From NCBI GenBank assembly GCA_003132445.1, contig PKXU01000101.1:1-59988 (forward strand): a stretch of 59,988 bases of DNA, written 5' to 3'. Positions within the stretch are counted from its first letter, which is position 1. Each line of letters begins with the position of its first letter. This document shows positions 50,315 to 58,489 of the stretch, in pieces. The stretch comes from Acidobacteriaceae bacterium. GTDB taxonomy: Bacteria; Acidobacteriota; Terriglobia; Terriglobales; Acidobacteriaceae. The position numbers and the translations under genes were made by a program. The notes beneath the pieces were generated by a model that was not told where the DNA came from, did no database searches, and saw nothing but the letters and a program-made list of their open reading frames with translations.

Positions 50315-51565
50315 ATGAAAGATACTCTCGGGGTTCTTTTGGCAGGCGGCGCCGGAGAACGACTCTATCCTCTGACTCGGGACCGAGCCAAGCCCGCGGT
50401 TACCTTCGGCGGCATCTATCGCATCATCGACGTTACGCTTTCCAATTGCCTGAATTCCGATTTGCGCCGCGTTTACATTCTCACTCAGTACAAGGCGCTA
50501 TCGCTCAACCGCCACATCCGCGAGGGCTGGAATATTCTGGGGCGCGAGGTGGGTGAGTTCGTAGAAGTTCTACCGCCCATGAAGCGGGTGAGCGACCAGT
50601 GGTACCAGGGCACGGCCGACGCGGTTTACCAGAATATTTATTCCATCGGCTCGGAGCAGCCGAAGCACGTGCTGATTCTTTCCGGCGATCACATCTACAA
50701 GATGGACTACGGCAAGATGATGAAGCAGCATCAGGATTCGGCAGCTGATATTACTCTGGCGACCATACAGATCGATCCCGAAGAGACTTTCCGCTTCGGC
50801 GTAGTGGATGTGGACAAAGATGGCTGCATCAGAGGCTTCGAGGAGAAGCCCAAAGAGACTGCGCTGCGCTCACCCATTAATCCGGTAAAGGTTGCGGGGT
50901 CGATGGGCATTTATCTCTTTAATGCTGACGTGCTCATTCCGGTGCTGCTCAAAGACGCGGAGAATCCGCAGTCGAGCCACGATTTCGGAAAAGATATTCT
51001 GCCCAAGATGGTCGACGATTACCGCGTCTACGCCTACGATTTCGTCGATGAAAATAAAAAGGAAGCGCTCTACTGGCGGGATGTGGGCACGCTTGAGGCC
51101 TACTACGAAGCCAACATGGACATCGTTTCGGTGTCGCCTATTTTTAATTTGTACGACGAGCAGTGGCCGATTCGCACCCACCAGCGGCAATATCCGCCGG
51201 CGAAATTTGTTTTTGCGGAATCCGGGCGCACGGGTACGGCGCTCGACTCGATCGTCTCCAACGGATGCATCGTTTCTGGTGGGGTGGTGAAAAACTCAAT
51301 TCTTTCGCCGGATGTGCGTGTGAATTCTTATACGGAAGTGGACGATTCGATTTTGTTCTCGCACGTGAGCGTGGGGCGGCGTTGCCGCATCCGCAAAGCC
51401 ATTCTCGACCGCGATGTGCATATTCCCGAAGGCACGACGATTGGCTATGATGCCGAGGCCGACCGCCAGCGTTATTTCGTGACTGAGAGCGGCATAACCG
51501 TAGTGACACGCGACTATTCGCTGTTTGAGAATCCCGTCACCGTGGATTACTTCACCAGCGAATAA
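50315..51565 (+). CDS. glgC: Glucose-1-phosphate adenylyltransferase
   Basis: The 416-residue ADP-glucose synthase opens glycogen synthesis. The N-terminal loop GGAGERLYPLTRDRAKPAVT is intact. RIIDVTLSNCLNSDLRRVYI, RFGVVDVDKDGCIRGFEEKP and YWRDVGTLEAYYEANMDIVS are standard motifs. The C-terminal left-handed beta-helix (KNSILSPDVRVNSYTEVDDS) provides the allosteric domain. The ATG is preceded by GAGGGATGG. No glgA, glgB or glgP is adjacent. It is divergent from the SpdH-like gene. Confidence 0.96.
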   Translation: MKDTLGVLLAGGAGERLYPLTRDRAKPAVTFGGIYRIIDVTLSNCLNSDLRRVYILTQYKALSLNRHIREGWNILGREVGEFVEVLPPMKRVSDQWYQGTADAVYQNIYSIGSEQPKHVLILSGDHIYKMDYGKMMKQHQDSAADITLATIQIDPEETFRFGVVDVDKDGCIRGFEEKPKETALRSPINPVKVAGSMGIYLFNADVLIPVLLKDAENPQSSHDFGKDILPKMVDDYRVYAYDFVDENKKEALYWRDVGTLEAYYEANMDIVSVSPIFNLYDEQWPIRTHQRQYPPAKFVFAESGRTGTALDSIVSNGCIVSGGVVKNSILSPDVRVNSYTEVDDSILFSHVSVGRRCRIRKAILDRDVHIPEGTTIGYDAEADRQRYFVTESGITVVTRDYSLFENPVTVDYFTSE

Positions 51566-51699
51566 TCGCGATTGCAGGCCGCTCCGAAACAAGACTTCGG
51601 GCGTGTATCAACGAGAAAGTTCCTTTGGCGACGACTCGAGTCCAGTGGTTTCCTTGGCTCCGGCGCTGATATGCTTTCCCTTCGTTCGGAGGAAAGCTT

Positions 51700-53622
51700 A
51701 TGTCCCGGAAGGCATTTTCCGCGATTTTTCTGTTGCTCACTTCGCTTGCGGCCCAAACTCAAAACCCACGCCACTCATTCAACTTTGACGATGCCGCGTC
51801 ACTCCATAGCGCAACAGCCGTTGCAGTTTCGCCCGACGGCAAAAGTGTTCTCTACCGCGTAAGGTTTGGCGGCGCGAAGGGGCCCGACAACACAGAGTGG
51901 CGCTTGATTTCGACTGCTGGCGGCGAATCCCGCAACCTGAATCTTCCCGACAAATTCCATCCGGTGGGATTCACGCGAGAAGGTAACGCGCTGTATGGCG
52001 TGTATGAAGCGAACAAGACGCCGCAGCTTGCCACCATGGCGCTTGCGCCCGCCAACACTCCAGCCGCGGCGGCAGCCACGCCGGTTCCACTTACAGCACT
52101 GCCCAGGGGTATTCATTCTCCGGTGATTTCTCCGGACGGCACGCATTACGCGGTCCTGGCCGATCCGCGGCTGCCGGATCCGCTGGCCGAAGTGCACACC
52201 GTTATCGAAGATCCGCCCACGAGCCTTTATGTCATCAACGTGGACGGTTCTGGCGGGACTTGGTGGTGTTCGACATTAAAAGATATTGCGGAGGTTGCCT
52301 GGTCGCACGACGGCACCTCGATCGCGGTTTTGTCGCAAACCCGAAAGATAGGATTTCATTATGTGCGCTCGTTCATCGACGTATGCAGCGCGACGGGTTC
52401 GCGGCATGTGGCTACTCTCGACGACGCAACCAGCGGGATCGGCTGGATCAATGGGGACAAGGAACTGGCATTCCTGAGCACAACCTCACCGGTGTTGACG
52501 CCGGACCATGTCTGGACTGTCCCGGCCGCTGGTGGAACTCCGACCGATCGCACGCCGAAACTCGAGGGCAGCGCGCAGCAGTTCTCCGTAGATGCGAAAG
52601 GAAATGCTTGGACGATCGTGGCACGCGGCGTCAGGTCTGAAGTCGACGCTTTTCAGAATGATTCGTTGGTTCCCATATATCAGTGGCCCGATGGGACAAT
52701 CAGTAATGGTCCGGTCTCGCCGCAGATCGCTTCCGGGCCTGAAGTGCAAGCCTTTACGGTTGCCGATCCACAACACGCCTCCAATGTGGCCATCGCGCAG
52801 GATAAAACCCTGCAGCGGATTACCAAAGAAGGCGACGATCAGCTGGCGAAGGTTGCATTGGGCGATGTGCGCCCAGTTCACTGGACCAGCAAGGAAGGCA
52901 TTGCGCTGGAAGGCATCGTTACGTTTCCAGCGGATTACCAGGCTGGCCGGAGTTACCCATTTATGGTGCTACCTCACGGAGGGCCGGAAGCGAACGACTC
53001 GCTGCGGCTCGATATATTCTCCAGAACATTTGCCGGCATGGGATATATCGTTTTGCAGCCGGAATATCGCGGCTCAACCGGTTACGGGACGGACTTCCTG
53101 AATGCGATTTACCAGCACTTTGGAGATCGCGCTTATCGCGACGTGGATAGCGCGACCGACTATGCGATTGCGCAAGGCTGGGCTGATCCCAATCGGCTGA
53201 CCATATTCGGTTGGAGCGCTGGCGGCTTCATGACCTCCTGGACAGTGACTCAGACGCATCGCTACAAAGCCGCCATTGAGGGCGCGGGCATTACCGACTG
53301 GCTCAGCTTCATGTGGACCAGCGATCTTCAGCAGATCGACTACGACGCTCGCTGGCCCGACAAAGATCCGGAAGCGTTTCTGATATTTTCCGCCGTCATG
53401 CATTCGGAGAGCGTGACCACACCGCTGCTCATCCTGCATGGCGCAGCCGACGAGCGCGTCCCCACGTATCAGGGGCGAGAACTGTTTGAAGTGCTGGCGG
53501 CGCGCGGCAAGACTACCCGCATGGTCACCTATCCCGGTTCGCCGCACTTCCCTACGCTATGGGAGCAGCGGCAGGACGTATTTCGCGAAATTGCCGCCTG
53601 GCTGGCACACTACAATCCGTGA
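51700..53622 (+). CDS. Secreted S9-family prolyl oligopeptidase-like serine peptidase
   Basis: The 640-residue protein has a signal peptide (MSRKAFSAIFLLLTSLAAQT) and a beta-propeller of about 40-380 containing TolB/WD40-like blades (VAVSPDGKSVLYRVRFGG, SPVISPDGTHYAVLADPR). The C-terminal alpha/beta-hydrolase domain has the oxyanion loop MVLPHGGPEANDS. The nucleophile elbow is FGWSAGGFMTSW (Ser about 505), the Asp is in HGAADERVPTYQ (about 584) and the His is in PGSPHFPTLW (about 615). It belongs to the acylaminoacyl-peptidase/DPP-like branch of family S9. GGAGGAAA precedes the ATG. It stands 134 bases after glgC on the same strand. Confidence 0.9.
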   Translation: MSRKAFSAIFLLLTSLAAQTQNPRHSFNFDDAASLHSATAVAVSPDGKSVLYRVRFGGAKGPDNTEWRLISTAGGESRNLNLPDKFHPVGFTREGNALYGVYEANKTPQLATMALAPANTPAAAAATPVPLTALPRGIHSPVISPDGTHYAVLADPRLPDPLAEVHTVIEDPPTSLYVINVDGSGGTWWCSTLKDIAEVAWSHDGTSIAVLSQTRKIGFHYVRSFIDVCSATGSRHVATLDDATSGIGWINGDKELAFLSTTSPVLTPDHVWTVPAAGGTPTDRTPKLEGSAQQFSVDAKGNAWTIVARGVRSEVDAFQNDSLVPIYQWPDGTISNGPVSPQIASGPEVQAFTVADPQHASNVAIAQDKTLQRITKEGDDQLAKVALGDVRPVHWTSKEGIALEGIVTFPADYQAGRSYPFMVLPHGGPEANDSLRLDIFSRTFAGMGYIVLQPEYRGSTGYGTDFLNAIYQHFGDRAYRDVDSATDYAIAQGWADPNRLTIFGWSAGGFMTSWTVTQTHRYKAAIEGAGITDWLSFMWTSDLQQIDYDARWPDKDPEAFLIFSAVMHSESVTTPLLILHGAADERVPTYQGRELFEVLAARGKTTRMVTYPGSPHFPTLWEQRQDVFREIAAWLAHYNP

Positions 53623-53694
53623 TTGCGTAGCGCCGTTCGAGCTTGGGAACGGCGAAGGCTCTATCTGTCTTCCATTTCTTCCATTCTCCAGCGA

Positions 53695-54165
53695 CTACGT
53701 CTTTGCCAGGTATTTTCCCACCGTATCTGCACAGGCTTCGATGAAGTCCCGCTCCGATTTATCGAATGCCCGAGAAAAATAGCTTTCGATGTCGAGCTCG
53801 CCCGCGAGTTTGTTTTTAACGATGATAGGGACGACAATTTCGCTTTTCACCAGCGGTGATCCGGCAAGATAGCGCGGATCTTTGGAGACATCGTCGACAA
53901 CTACGGTCTGTCCCGTGCTGGCCGCGGCGCCGCAAAGTCCAGTGTTGAGAGGGATGCGAGCGTTGGGTGTAAAGCTGCCGACGTAAGGTCCGACCAGCAA
54001 AACGCCGGAATCGGTGGGATCGACGAGATAAAAACCGACCCAGTTGTAACGCGCCATTTTCTCGTGAAGACGCTGAGCGATATGTTCCATCACGGAGTTT
54101 GCGGTGGCGGCGGTGGAAGCAAAATCGTGAAATTCCGTGAGCAGTTCTTCCTGGATCGGCATCAT
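53695..54165 (-). CDS. GAF-domain protein related to free methionine-(R)-sulfoxide reductase
   Basis: The 156-residue GAF domain contains RYNWVGFYLVDPTDSGVLLV, GPYVGSFTPNARIPLNTGLC and GAAASTGQTVVVDDVSKDPR, followed by VKSEIVVPIIVKNKLAGELD and DIESYFSRAFDKSERDF. The layout is that of fRMsr (MsrC). However, of the Cys residues used by that enzyme only the one in GLCGAA is retained: the HIACD-like segment is replaced by RYLAGSPL. Reductase activity is therefore doubtful, and a ligand-binding GAF role is equally possible. The start at MMPIQEELL is preferred over an upstream Met. Confidence 0.75.
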   Translation of the reverse strand: MMPIQEELLTEFHDFASTAATANSVMEHIAQRLHEKMARYNWVGFYLVDPTDSGVLLVGPYVGSFTPNARIPLNTGLCGAAASTGQTVVVDDVSKDPRYLAGSPLVKSEIVVPIIVKNKLAGELDIESYFSRAFDKSERDFIEACADTVGKYLAKT

Positions 54166-54343
54166 AAGTTTGGCCCTTGGACTCGTATTGACCCCTCGTA
54201 CTGACATTGCCACTTACACTCGTTTGATGTCGGATCGTTTTGTATGCGCGCACCCGGCTTGTGAGAGTTTCTAAAACTCGATTTCGTTCTGATCCTCGTG
54301 AACGTACGCGGAGTCAGGCGTTTGCACTGAAATGAGGACAGTT

Positions 54344-54418
54344 CCATGCCTAATCAGAACAGTGTGGCTGGGAGCGACGCACACGGCGGCGTGATTGCAA
54401 TCACAGCGCCGGGCGTAC
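54344..54418 (+). repeat. 75-bp direct repeat, copy 1 (upstream of the TonB-dependent receptor)
   Basis: 75 bases matching 58189-58263 with only two differences (T/A at the eighth codon and A/G at the 24th codon of the enclosed frame). It contains a perfect 14-bp palindrome, GTGATTGCAATCAC (54391-54404), resembling a CRP/FNR half-site pair (GTGA N6 TCAC). Confidence 0.95.
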
Positions 54419-54435
54419 CTCTGCCGGGATTATGA
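54346..54435 (+). CDS. Candidate 29-residue peptide gene within the 75-bp repeat, copy 1
   Basis: An ATG follows GAGGACAGTTCC, giving a plausible ribosome-binding site 9 bases away. The frame reads MPNQNSVAGSDAHGGV..., then PLPGL and a stop. The first 24 codons are shared with the second copy at 58191, and both nucleotide differences between the copies are synonymous third-position changes (Ala GCT/GCA, Val GTA/GTG). This supports translation but rests on only two substitutions. The peptide has no membrane helix or recognised family. The alternative is that the repeat is purely regulatory. Confidence 0.35.
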   Translation: MPNQNSVAGSDAHGGVIAITAPGVPLPGL

Positions 54436-54456
54436 AAATGAAATTCAATTTCATTT
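54436..54456 (+). promoter_or_regulatory. Perfect 7-1-7 inverted repeat upstream of the receptor gene (Fur-family-like)
   Basis: TGAAATT C AATTTCA, extended by AAA/TTT on its flanks to 21 bases of perfect symmetry, lies 61 bases before the receptor ATG. The 7-1-7 layout and most bases match the Fur consensus TGATAAT N ATTATCA. TTAGAC (54455-54460) and TATACG (54480-54485) downstream are a weak promoter candidate. Confidence 0.5.
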
Positions 54457-54517
54457 AGACCGGTGATGAGATTGCGAACTATACGAAAGCAGTCCCCTGG
54501 GAAAGGCAAGCGCTAAT

Positions 54518-57500
54518 ATGCGGGGCATCAAGACTGTCATGTCCACCCTGTTGCTGAGAGTTGGGGCATGTCTAATGCTGGCGGTGTGGCCAATCGCGGT
54601 TTGGGCGGCAGCCAACGGCAGCATCGTGGGAACGTTGACCGATCCGACCGGTGCGGTGGTTTCTGGCGCGACGATTACGCTGGTGAATACCGCTCTGCGA
54701 TCGGAATATAAGACGATTTCGAATGGACAAGGCTTTTATTCGTTCCCCAATCTTCCGGTTGGACACTACGGCCTGACCATTGCCGCACCTGGGTTCAGGA
54801 CTCAGATGAAAGCCGACGTGGCAGTCGATACCGACGCGGCGCTCCGAGTCGACGGCGTGCTCGAACTGGAACGGCGATCGGAGAGCGTAACCGTGGAAGC
54901 CGGCGGAACGGCGACCGAGGCGCAAGTGGAAACGGCGGCGACGCACTTGGGTGAACTTGTGACTGCGACGCAGATGACGGCGCTTCCTCTAAACGGCCGA
55001 AGTTATACCGACCTCCTGCCGATCCAGCCCGGAGTCGCTCCAGTGTCTACGCTGTTACCCAATTCCGTGATTATGGCGGGAGTGACCGGAACGATTTCGC
55101 CGTCAGGCGATTTGAATCCAGGGAATCTATCGATTGCGGGGCAGCGAGAATCGTCGAACGGGTTTCTGGTGGACGGCATTGATGTGCAGGAACATATGAA
55201 TGGCGGCACGTCGATTATCGCGAACCTCGATTCGATTGAAGAGTTTCGCGTGCTCACCAGTAATTTCGATCCGGAGTATGGGAATTATAACGGCGGCATG
55301 GTCACCGTGATCACCAAGTCGGGAAGCGATTCCTTCCACGGCAACGCATTTGAATTTTTGCGCAATACGAATCTGGATGCCCGCGGTTACTTTGACCCTA
55401 CCCGGCCTGCGTTTCGACAAAATCAATTCGGCGGCACGCTGGGTGGTCCGCTCAAACATCAGAAAGTTTATTTCTTTACAGATTATCAGGGGACAGCGAC
55501 CGACCAGGGACTGGAAACGGGATTGATTTCAGTTCCATCCCAACCAGAACGCACGGGCAACCTTACCGACCTGGCGAGTTCATTAACGGGGCGAGTGAGC
55601 GGAACCTCGCTGGCGGAGTTGCTTTCTCAGAAACTGGGTTACGGAGTGTCGGCCGGAGAAGCTTATTACACGCCCGGATGTGCAGCCAGTTCGTCCTGTG
55701 TATTTCCGAACGCGATGATTCCGCGGAGCGCATGGTCGTCGCCGGCCGTGGATCTGCTGCCATACATTCCTTCACCCAACAACGGCGCCGATCAATTCTC
55801 GACTTCGGCCTACGCACAGACCGTGCGGGATGATAAGACTGCCGGCAGGATCGATGCTAATAGCCGCTGGGGGCAAACGACCGCATATTATTTCTTCGAT
55901 CATTACCGACTTGATAATCCATATCCGCAACAACAAGGAGGCGCCAGCATACCTGGCTTCGACGCGCTGACTTACGGATCGGCGCAACTGGTGAGCATCG
56001 GCGATACCAAAGCTTTCGGTACCGGGACCGTCAACGAATTTCATGTGGGCTATCTGCGCAACGCGAATGTAATTGGACAGCCTCGTGGAGGCTTGGGGAT
56101 CAGCTTGGCAGCGCAAGGCTTCGTGAGCAGTTCGGGGACGCCGGGATTCACGGTTCAAGCGCCGCAATTTGAAGGCGTGGAGAATATTGTTTTCCCGTCG
56201 TTCGTCATGGGAGTTCCGATTACCAACGAAACTCAAATCAATAACACCGGATATTTGAGCGACACGGTCGCAAAGGTATTGGGAACGCACACTCTAAAGT
56301 TGGGCACCCAATTTCATGCCGATCAGGTGAACGAGCATCCGAACGCTACCTTTAACGGCACCTTCAACATTGATGGAACCGAAACTGGCTCTGCCTTCGC
56401 CGATTTCCTGATCGGCGTGCCCAGCAATTTCACGCAATCGTCAGGACAGCCTTTTTATCTGCGCAGTCGATATGAAGGCTTGTTTGCGCAGGACAGTTGG
56501 CGGGCGCGAAGGGATTTGACCATCAACGCCGGACTGCGCTGGGACTACATCATGCCTTTCTGGGAGAAGTACAACCAGATCCAGACCATCATTCCCGGAA
56601 GGCAATCGGTGCTCTATCCGGGAGCGCCGCCGGGGCTGGTGGTACCCGGCGATCCTGGAATTCCGAGCACGATTTCGCCCGCGAAGGGTAGAAATTTTGC
56701 CCCGCGCATGGGAGTCGCGTACTCCCCGGAGTTTGATCGCGGAGTTCTGAGAGCGCTTTTCGGAGACGGTGGGAAGAGCAGCGTACGGGCCAGTTATGGA
56801 ATTTTCTATACGGCGTTTCCAGGGCTTTCAACTGGGGTTATGTATGCCGTGCCACCATTCGGTTACACCTACCTCAGTCCCCAGTTGCCTTTATTGGCGA
56901 CGCCCTTCGTCAATGCAGGTGACGGAGGGCAAAATGCGAATCCGTTTCCCTTTGCCTTTCCACCTCACAACGTTTCAGTGAAGAATCCCGATACGGCATT
57001 CGATTGGGCGAACGTACCCCGCATTGCCGGCGACCCTTACTTTTATTACCGCAATACCGTTCCCTACACGGAAAATTACATGCTGTCGTTCGAACGGCAG
57101 ATCGCGACGAACACGCTGCTGACCGTGAGCTACGCGGGGAATGAGGGCCATCACCTGCTCGGGGTGGTGTCGAGTAATCCTGCGGATCAGGCGCTTTGCC
57201 TCAGCCTGAGCCAGCCCAGTGAGGTGGCGCCCGGCAGCCCAACCTGCGGACCTTTCGCCGAAGATGCCGTCATCACCAGCAGAGCCGGGCAGGTCTATCG
57301 CGGAACGCGAGTTGGGTTGGGGCCAAGTTATGGAGAAGTGACCGCTCAAAAGACAATTGCGAATTCGAGTTATAACGCTCTGGAAACAAATCTGCGCTAC
57401 GTGGGGAAGCGGTCGGATTTCTTGCTGGGCTATACCTACGGCAAATCGCTTGACCTAGGTTCGAATATAGGCGAACAGCTGAATCCCCTGAACCTGGCGG

Positions 57501-58090
57501 CAACCCGCGCGATTTCGGCCTGGGATATGAGACACAACTTTGTTGCGAGCTATAACCTCGGATTGCCGTTTGATTTGCTTTTGAAGCGTTCGGACCGCTG
57601 GACCAGCGGTTGGAGCATTGCGGGCACCACTCGTTTCAGCACCGGTTTTCCCGTGACCCTGTATGACGACTCCGACAATTCGCTGCTGGGAACGTTGGGC
57701 AACGGCATCAACAACTCACTCCTCGATACACCGGCCTATCACGCGGCGCCCCTCGATATCAATACCAATCCCAGGAATGGTCGACCGGAGTTTAACAATT
57801 CACCGGCCGCATTTACGACCGAGACGCTCGGCGAGTTGGGAAATGTGCCGCGCCGATTTTTCTATGGTCCGGGAATCGAGAACTTTGACATGACCCTCAC
57901 CAAGCTGGTGAAAGTCACCGAATCGAAAGCGCTTGAATTCCGTCTGGAAGCATTCAACGTGTTCAATCACGCCCAGTTTTATGGGCCCGGGTCCGTGGAC
58001 GGCGAAGTCAATAACGATCCACATTTTGGACAGGTCATCGGCGCGGCCTCCCCGCGCCTGATCCAGCTTGCAGCGAAATTCAACTTCTAA
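54518..58090 (+). CDS. Oar-like TonB-dependent receptor with N-terminal carboxypeptidase-regulatory domain
   Basis: The 1190-residue outer-membrane protein has a signal peptide (TLLLRVGACLMLAVWPIAVW). A carboxypeptidase-regulatory-like beta-sandwich follows (about 33-115), with SIVGTLTDPTGAVVSGATIT, NGQGFYSFPNLPVGHYGLTI and APGFRTQ. The plug region is about 130-290 (LNGRSYTDLLPIQPGVAPVS, FLVDGIDVQEHM, FRVLTSNFDPEYGNYNGGMV). The barrel continues to a terminal RLIQLAAKFNF. This is the expanded TonB-receptor group of Acidobacteria, thought to import plant or microbial polymers' oligomers or metal complexes; substrate unknown. It is flanked by the two 75-bp repeat copies and has a perfect inverted repeat upstream. 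Confidence 0.92.
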   Translation: MRGIKTVMSTLLLRVGACLMLAVWPIAVWAAANGSIVGTLTDPTGAVVSGATITLVNTALRSEYKTISNGQGFYSFPNLPVGHYGLTIAAPGFRTQMKADVAVDTDAALRVDGVLELERRSESVTVEAGGTATEAQVETAATHLGELVTATQMTALPLNGRSYTDLLPIQPGVAPVSTLLPNSVIMAGVTGTISPSGDLNPGNLSIAGQRESSNGFLVDGIDVQEHMNGGTSIIANLDSIEEFRVLTSNFDPEYGNYNGGMVTVITKSGSDSFHGNAFEFLRNTNLDARGYFDPTRPAFRQNQFGGTLGGPLKHQKVYFFTDYQGTATDQGLETGLISVPSQPERTGNLTDLASSLTGRVSGTSLAELLSQKLGYGVSAGEAYYTPGCAASSSCVFPNAMIPRSAWSSPAVDLLPYIPSPNNGADQFSTSAYAQTVRDDKTAGRIDANSRWGQTTAYYFFDHYRLDNPYPQQQGGASIPGFDALTYGSAQLVSIGDTKAFGTGTVNEFHVGYLRNANVIGQPRGGLGISLAAQGFVSSSGTPGFTVQAPQFEGVENIVFPSFVMGVPITNETQINNTGYLSDTVAKVLGTHTLKLGTQFHADQVNEHPNATFNGTFNIDGTETGSAFADFLIGVPSNFTQSSGQPFYLRSRYEGLFAQDSWRARRDLTINAGLRWDYIMPFWEKYNQIQTIIPGRQSVLYPGAPPGLVVPGDPGIPSTISPAKGRNFAPRMGVAYSPEFDRGVLRALFGDGGKSSVRASYGIFYTAFPGLSTGVMYAVPPFGYTYLSPQLPLLATPFVNAGDGGQNANPFPFAFPPHNVSVKNPDTAFDWANVPRIAGDPYFYYRNTVPYTENYMLSFERQIATNTLLTVSYAGNEGHHLLGVVSSNPADQALCLSLSQPSEVAPGSPTCGPFAEDAVITSRAGQVYRGTRVGLGPSYGEVTAQKTIANSSYNALETNLRYVGKRSDFLLGYTYGKSLDLGSNIGEQLNPLNLAATRAISAWDMRHNFVASYNLGLPFDLLLKRSDRWTSGWSIAGTTRFSTGFPVTLYDDSDNSLLGTLGNGINNSLLDTPAYHAAPLDINTNPRNGRPEFNNSPAAFTTETLGELGNVPRRFFYGPGIENFDMTLTKLVKVTESKALEFRLEAFNVFNHAQFYGPGSVDGEVNNDPHFGQVIGAASPRLIQLAAKFNF

Positions 58091-58188
58091 GTCTTCCTGG
58101 GCCGGGTTTTCTCCCGGGTCTGGAGCCGGTATCTGTCTCTGGTGGGAACGCTGGTCGAAGTGAAGAAGTCGCGTACCACATTCCCATC
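58091..58188. other. Spacer with weak hairpin after the receptor gene
   Basis: CCGGGTTTTCTCCCGG forms a 5-bp stem 16 bases after the stop codon but has no T-tract. No gene is visible before the second 75-bp repeat. Confidence 0.35.
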
Positions 58189-58263
58189 CCATGCCTAATC
58201 AGAACAGTGTGGCAGGGAGCGACGCACACGGCGGCGTGATTGCAATCACAGCGCCGGGCGTGC
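58189..58263 (+). repeat. 75-bp direct repeat, copy 2 (between the receptor and the decaheme cytochrome)
   Basis: Same sequence as 54344-54418 with two differences. It includes the palindrome GTGATTGCAATCAC at 58236-58249, 240 bases before the cytochrome start codon. The bases on either side of the two copies are unrelated, so the similarity ends sharply. Confidence 0.95.
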
Positions 58264-58286
58264 GTATGATCAATATTGAGCAGTGA
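58191..58286 (+). CDS. Candidate 31-residue peptide gene within the 75-bp repeat, copy 2
   Basis: The frame shares its first 24 codons with copy 1 (MPNQNSVAGSDAHGGV...) and ends RMINIEQ-stop. Upstream GAAGTGAAGAAG is purine-rich but further away than in copy 1, so translation is less well supported. The differing last residues of the two peptides (PLPGL versus RMINIEQ) arise exactly where the nucleotide similarity stops. Confidence 0.3.
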   Translation: MPNQNSVAGSDAHGGVIAITAPGVRMINIEQ

Positions 58287-58356
58287 AGCTTTTCCATTTC
58301 GGGCAAACTGGGTCCTTAAATCAGTATTGAACAATGAATCCCATTTCGAGCAGACT
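58270..58356 (+). repeat. Tandem duplicate containing TCAATATTGA palindromes upstream of the cytochrome
   Basis: A unit beginning with TCAATATTGA (58270-58279) recurs as TCAGTATTGA (58321-58330). In each, similar sequence follows: GA(G/A)CA(G/A)TGAA, CCATTTCG and (G/A)GCA(A/G)ACT. The spacing is 51 bases. The first palindrome is perfect and the second has one change. Confidence 0.65.
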
Positions 58357-58489
58357 CTGTCCTTTAGTGCATCGCTTCCATGAGGCGAGCATTGATTTCG
58401 GAAAACAGGTAGCCGACCATCACTTTGGTGTTATTCGAATTTGCTTTGCCAGAGCACTGCCGCTCGGCGGCGATTCAGGGAGCGCAGTA

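Noticed and set aside
54346..54435. A riboswitch in the duplicated 75-bp element
   Set aside because: Apart from the short GTGATTGCAATCAC hairpin there is no multi-helix structure or known riboswitch core, so a regulator site or small peptide is favoured.
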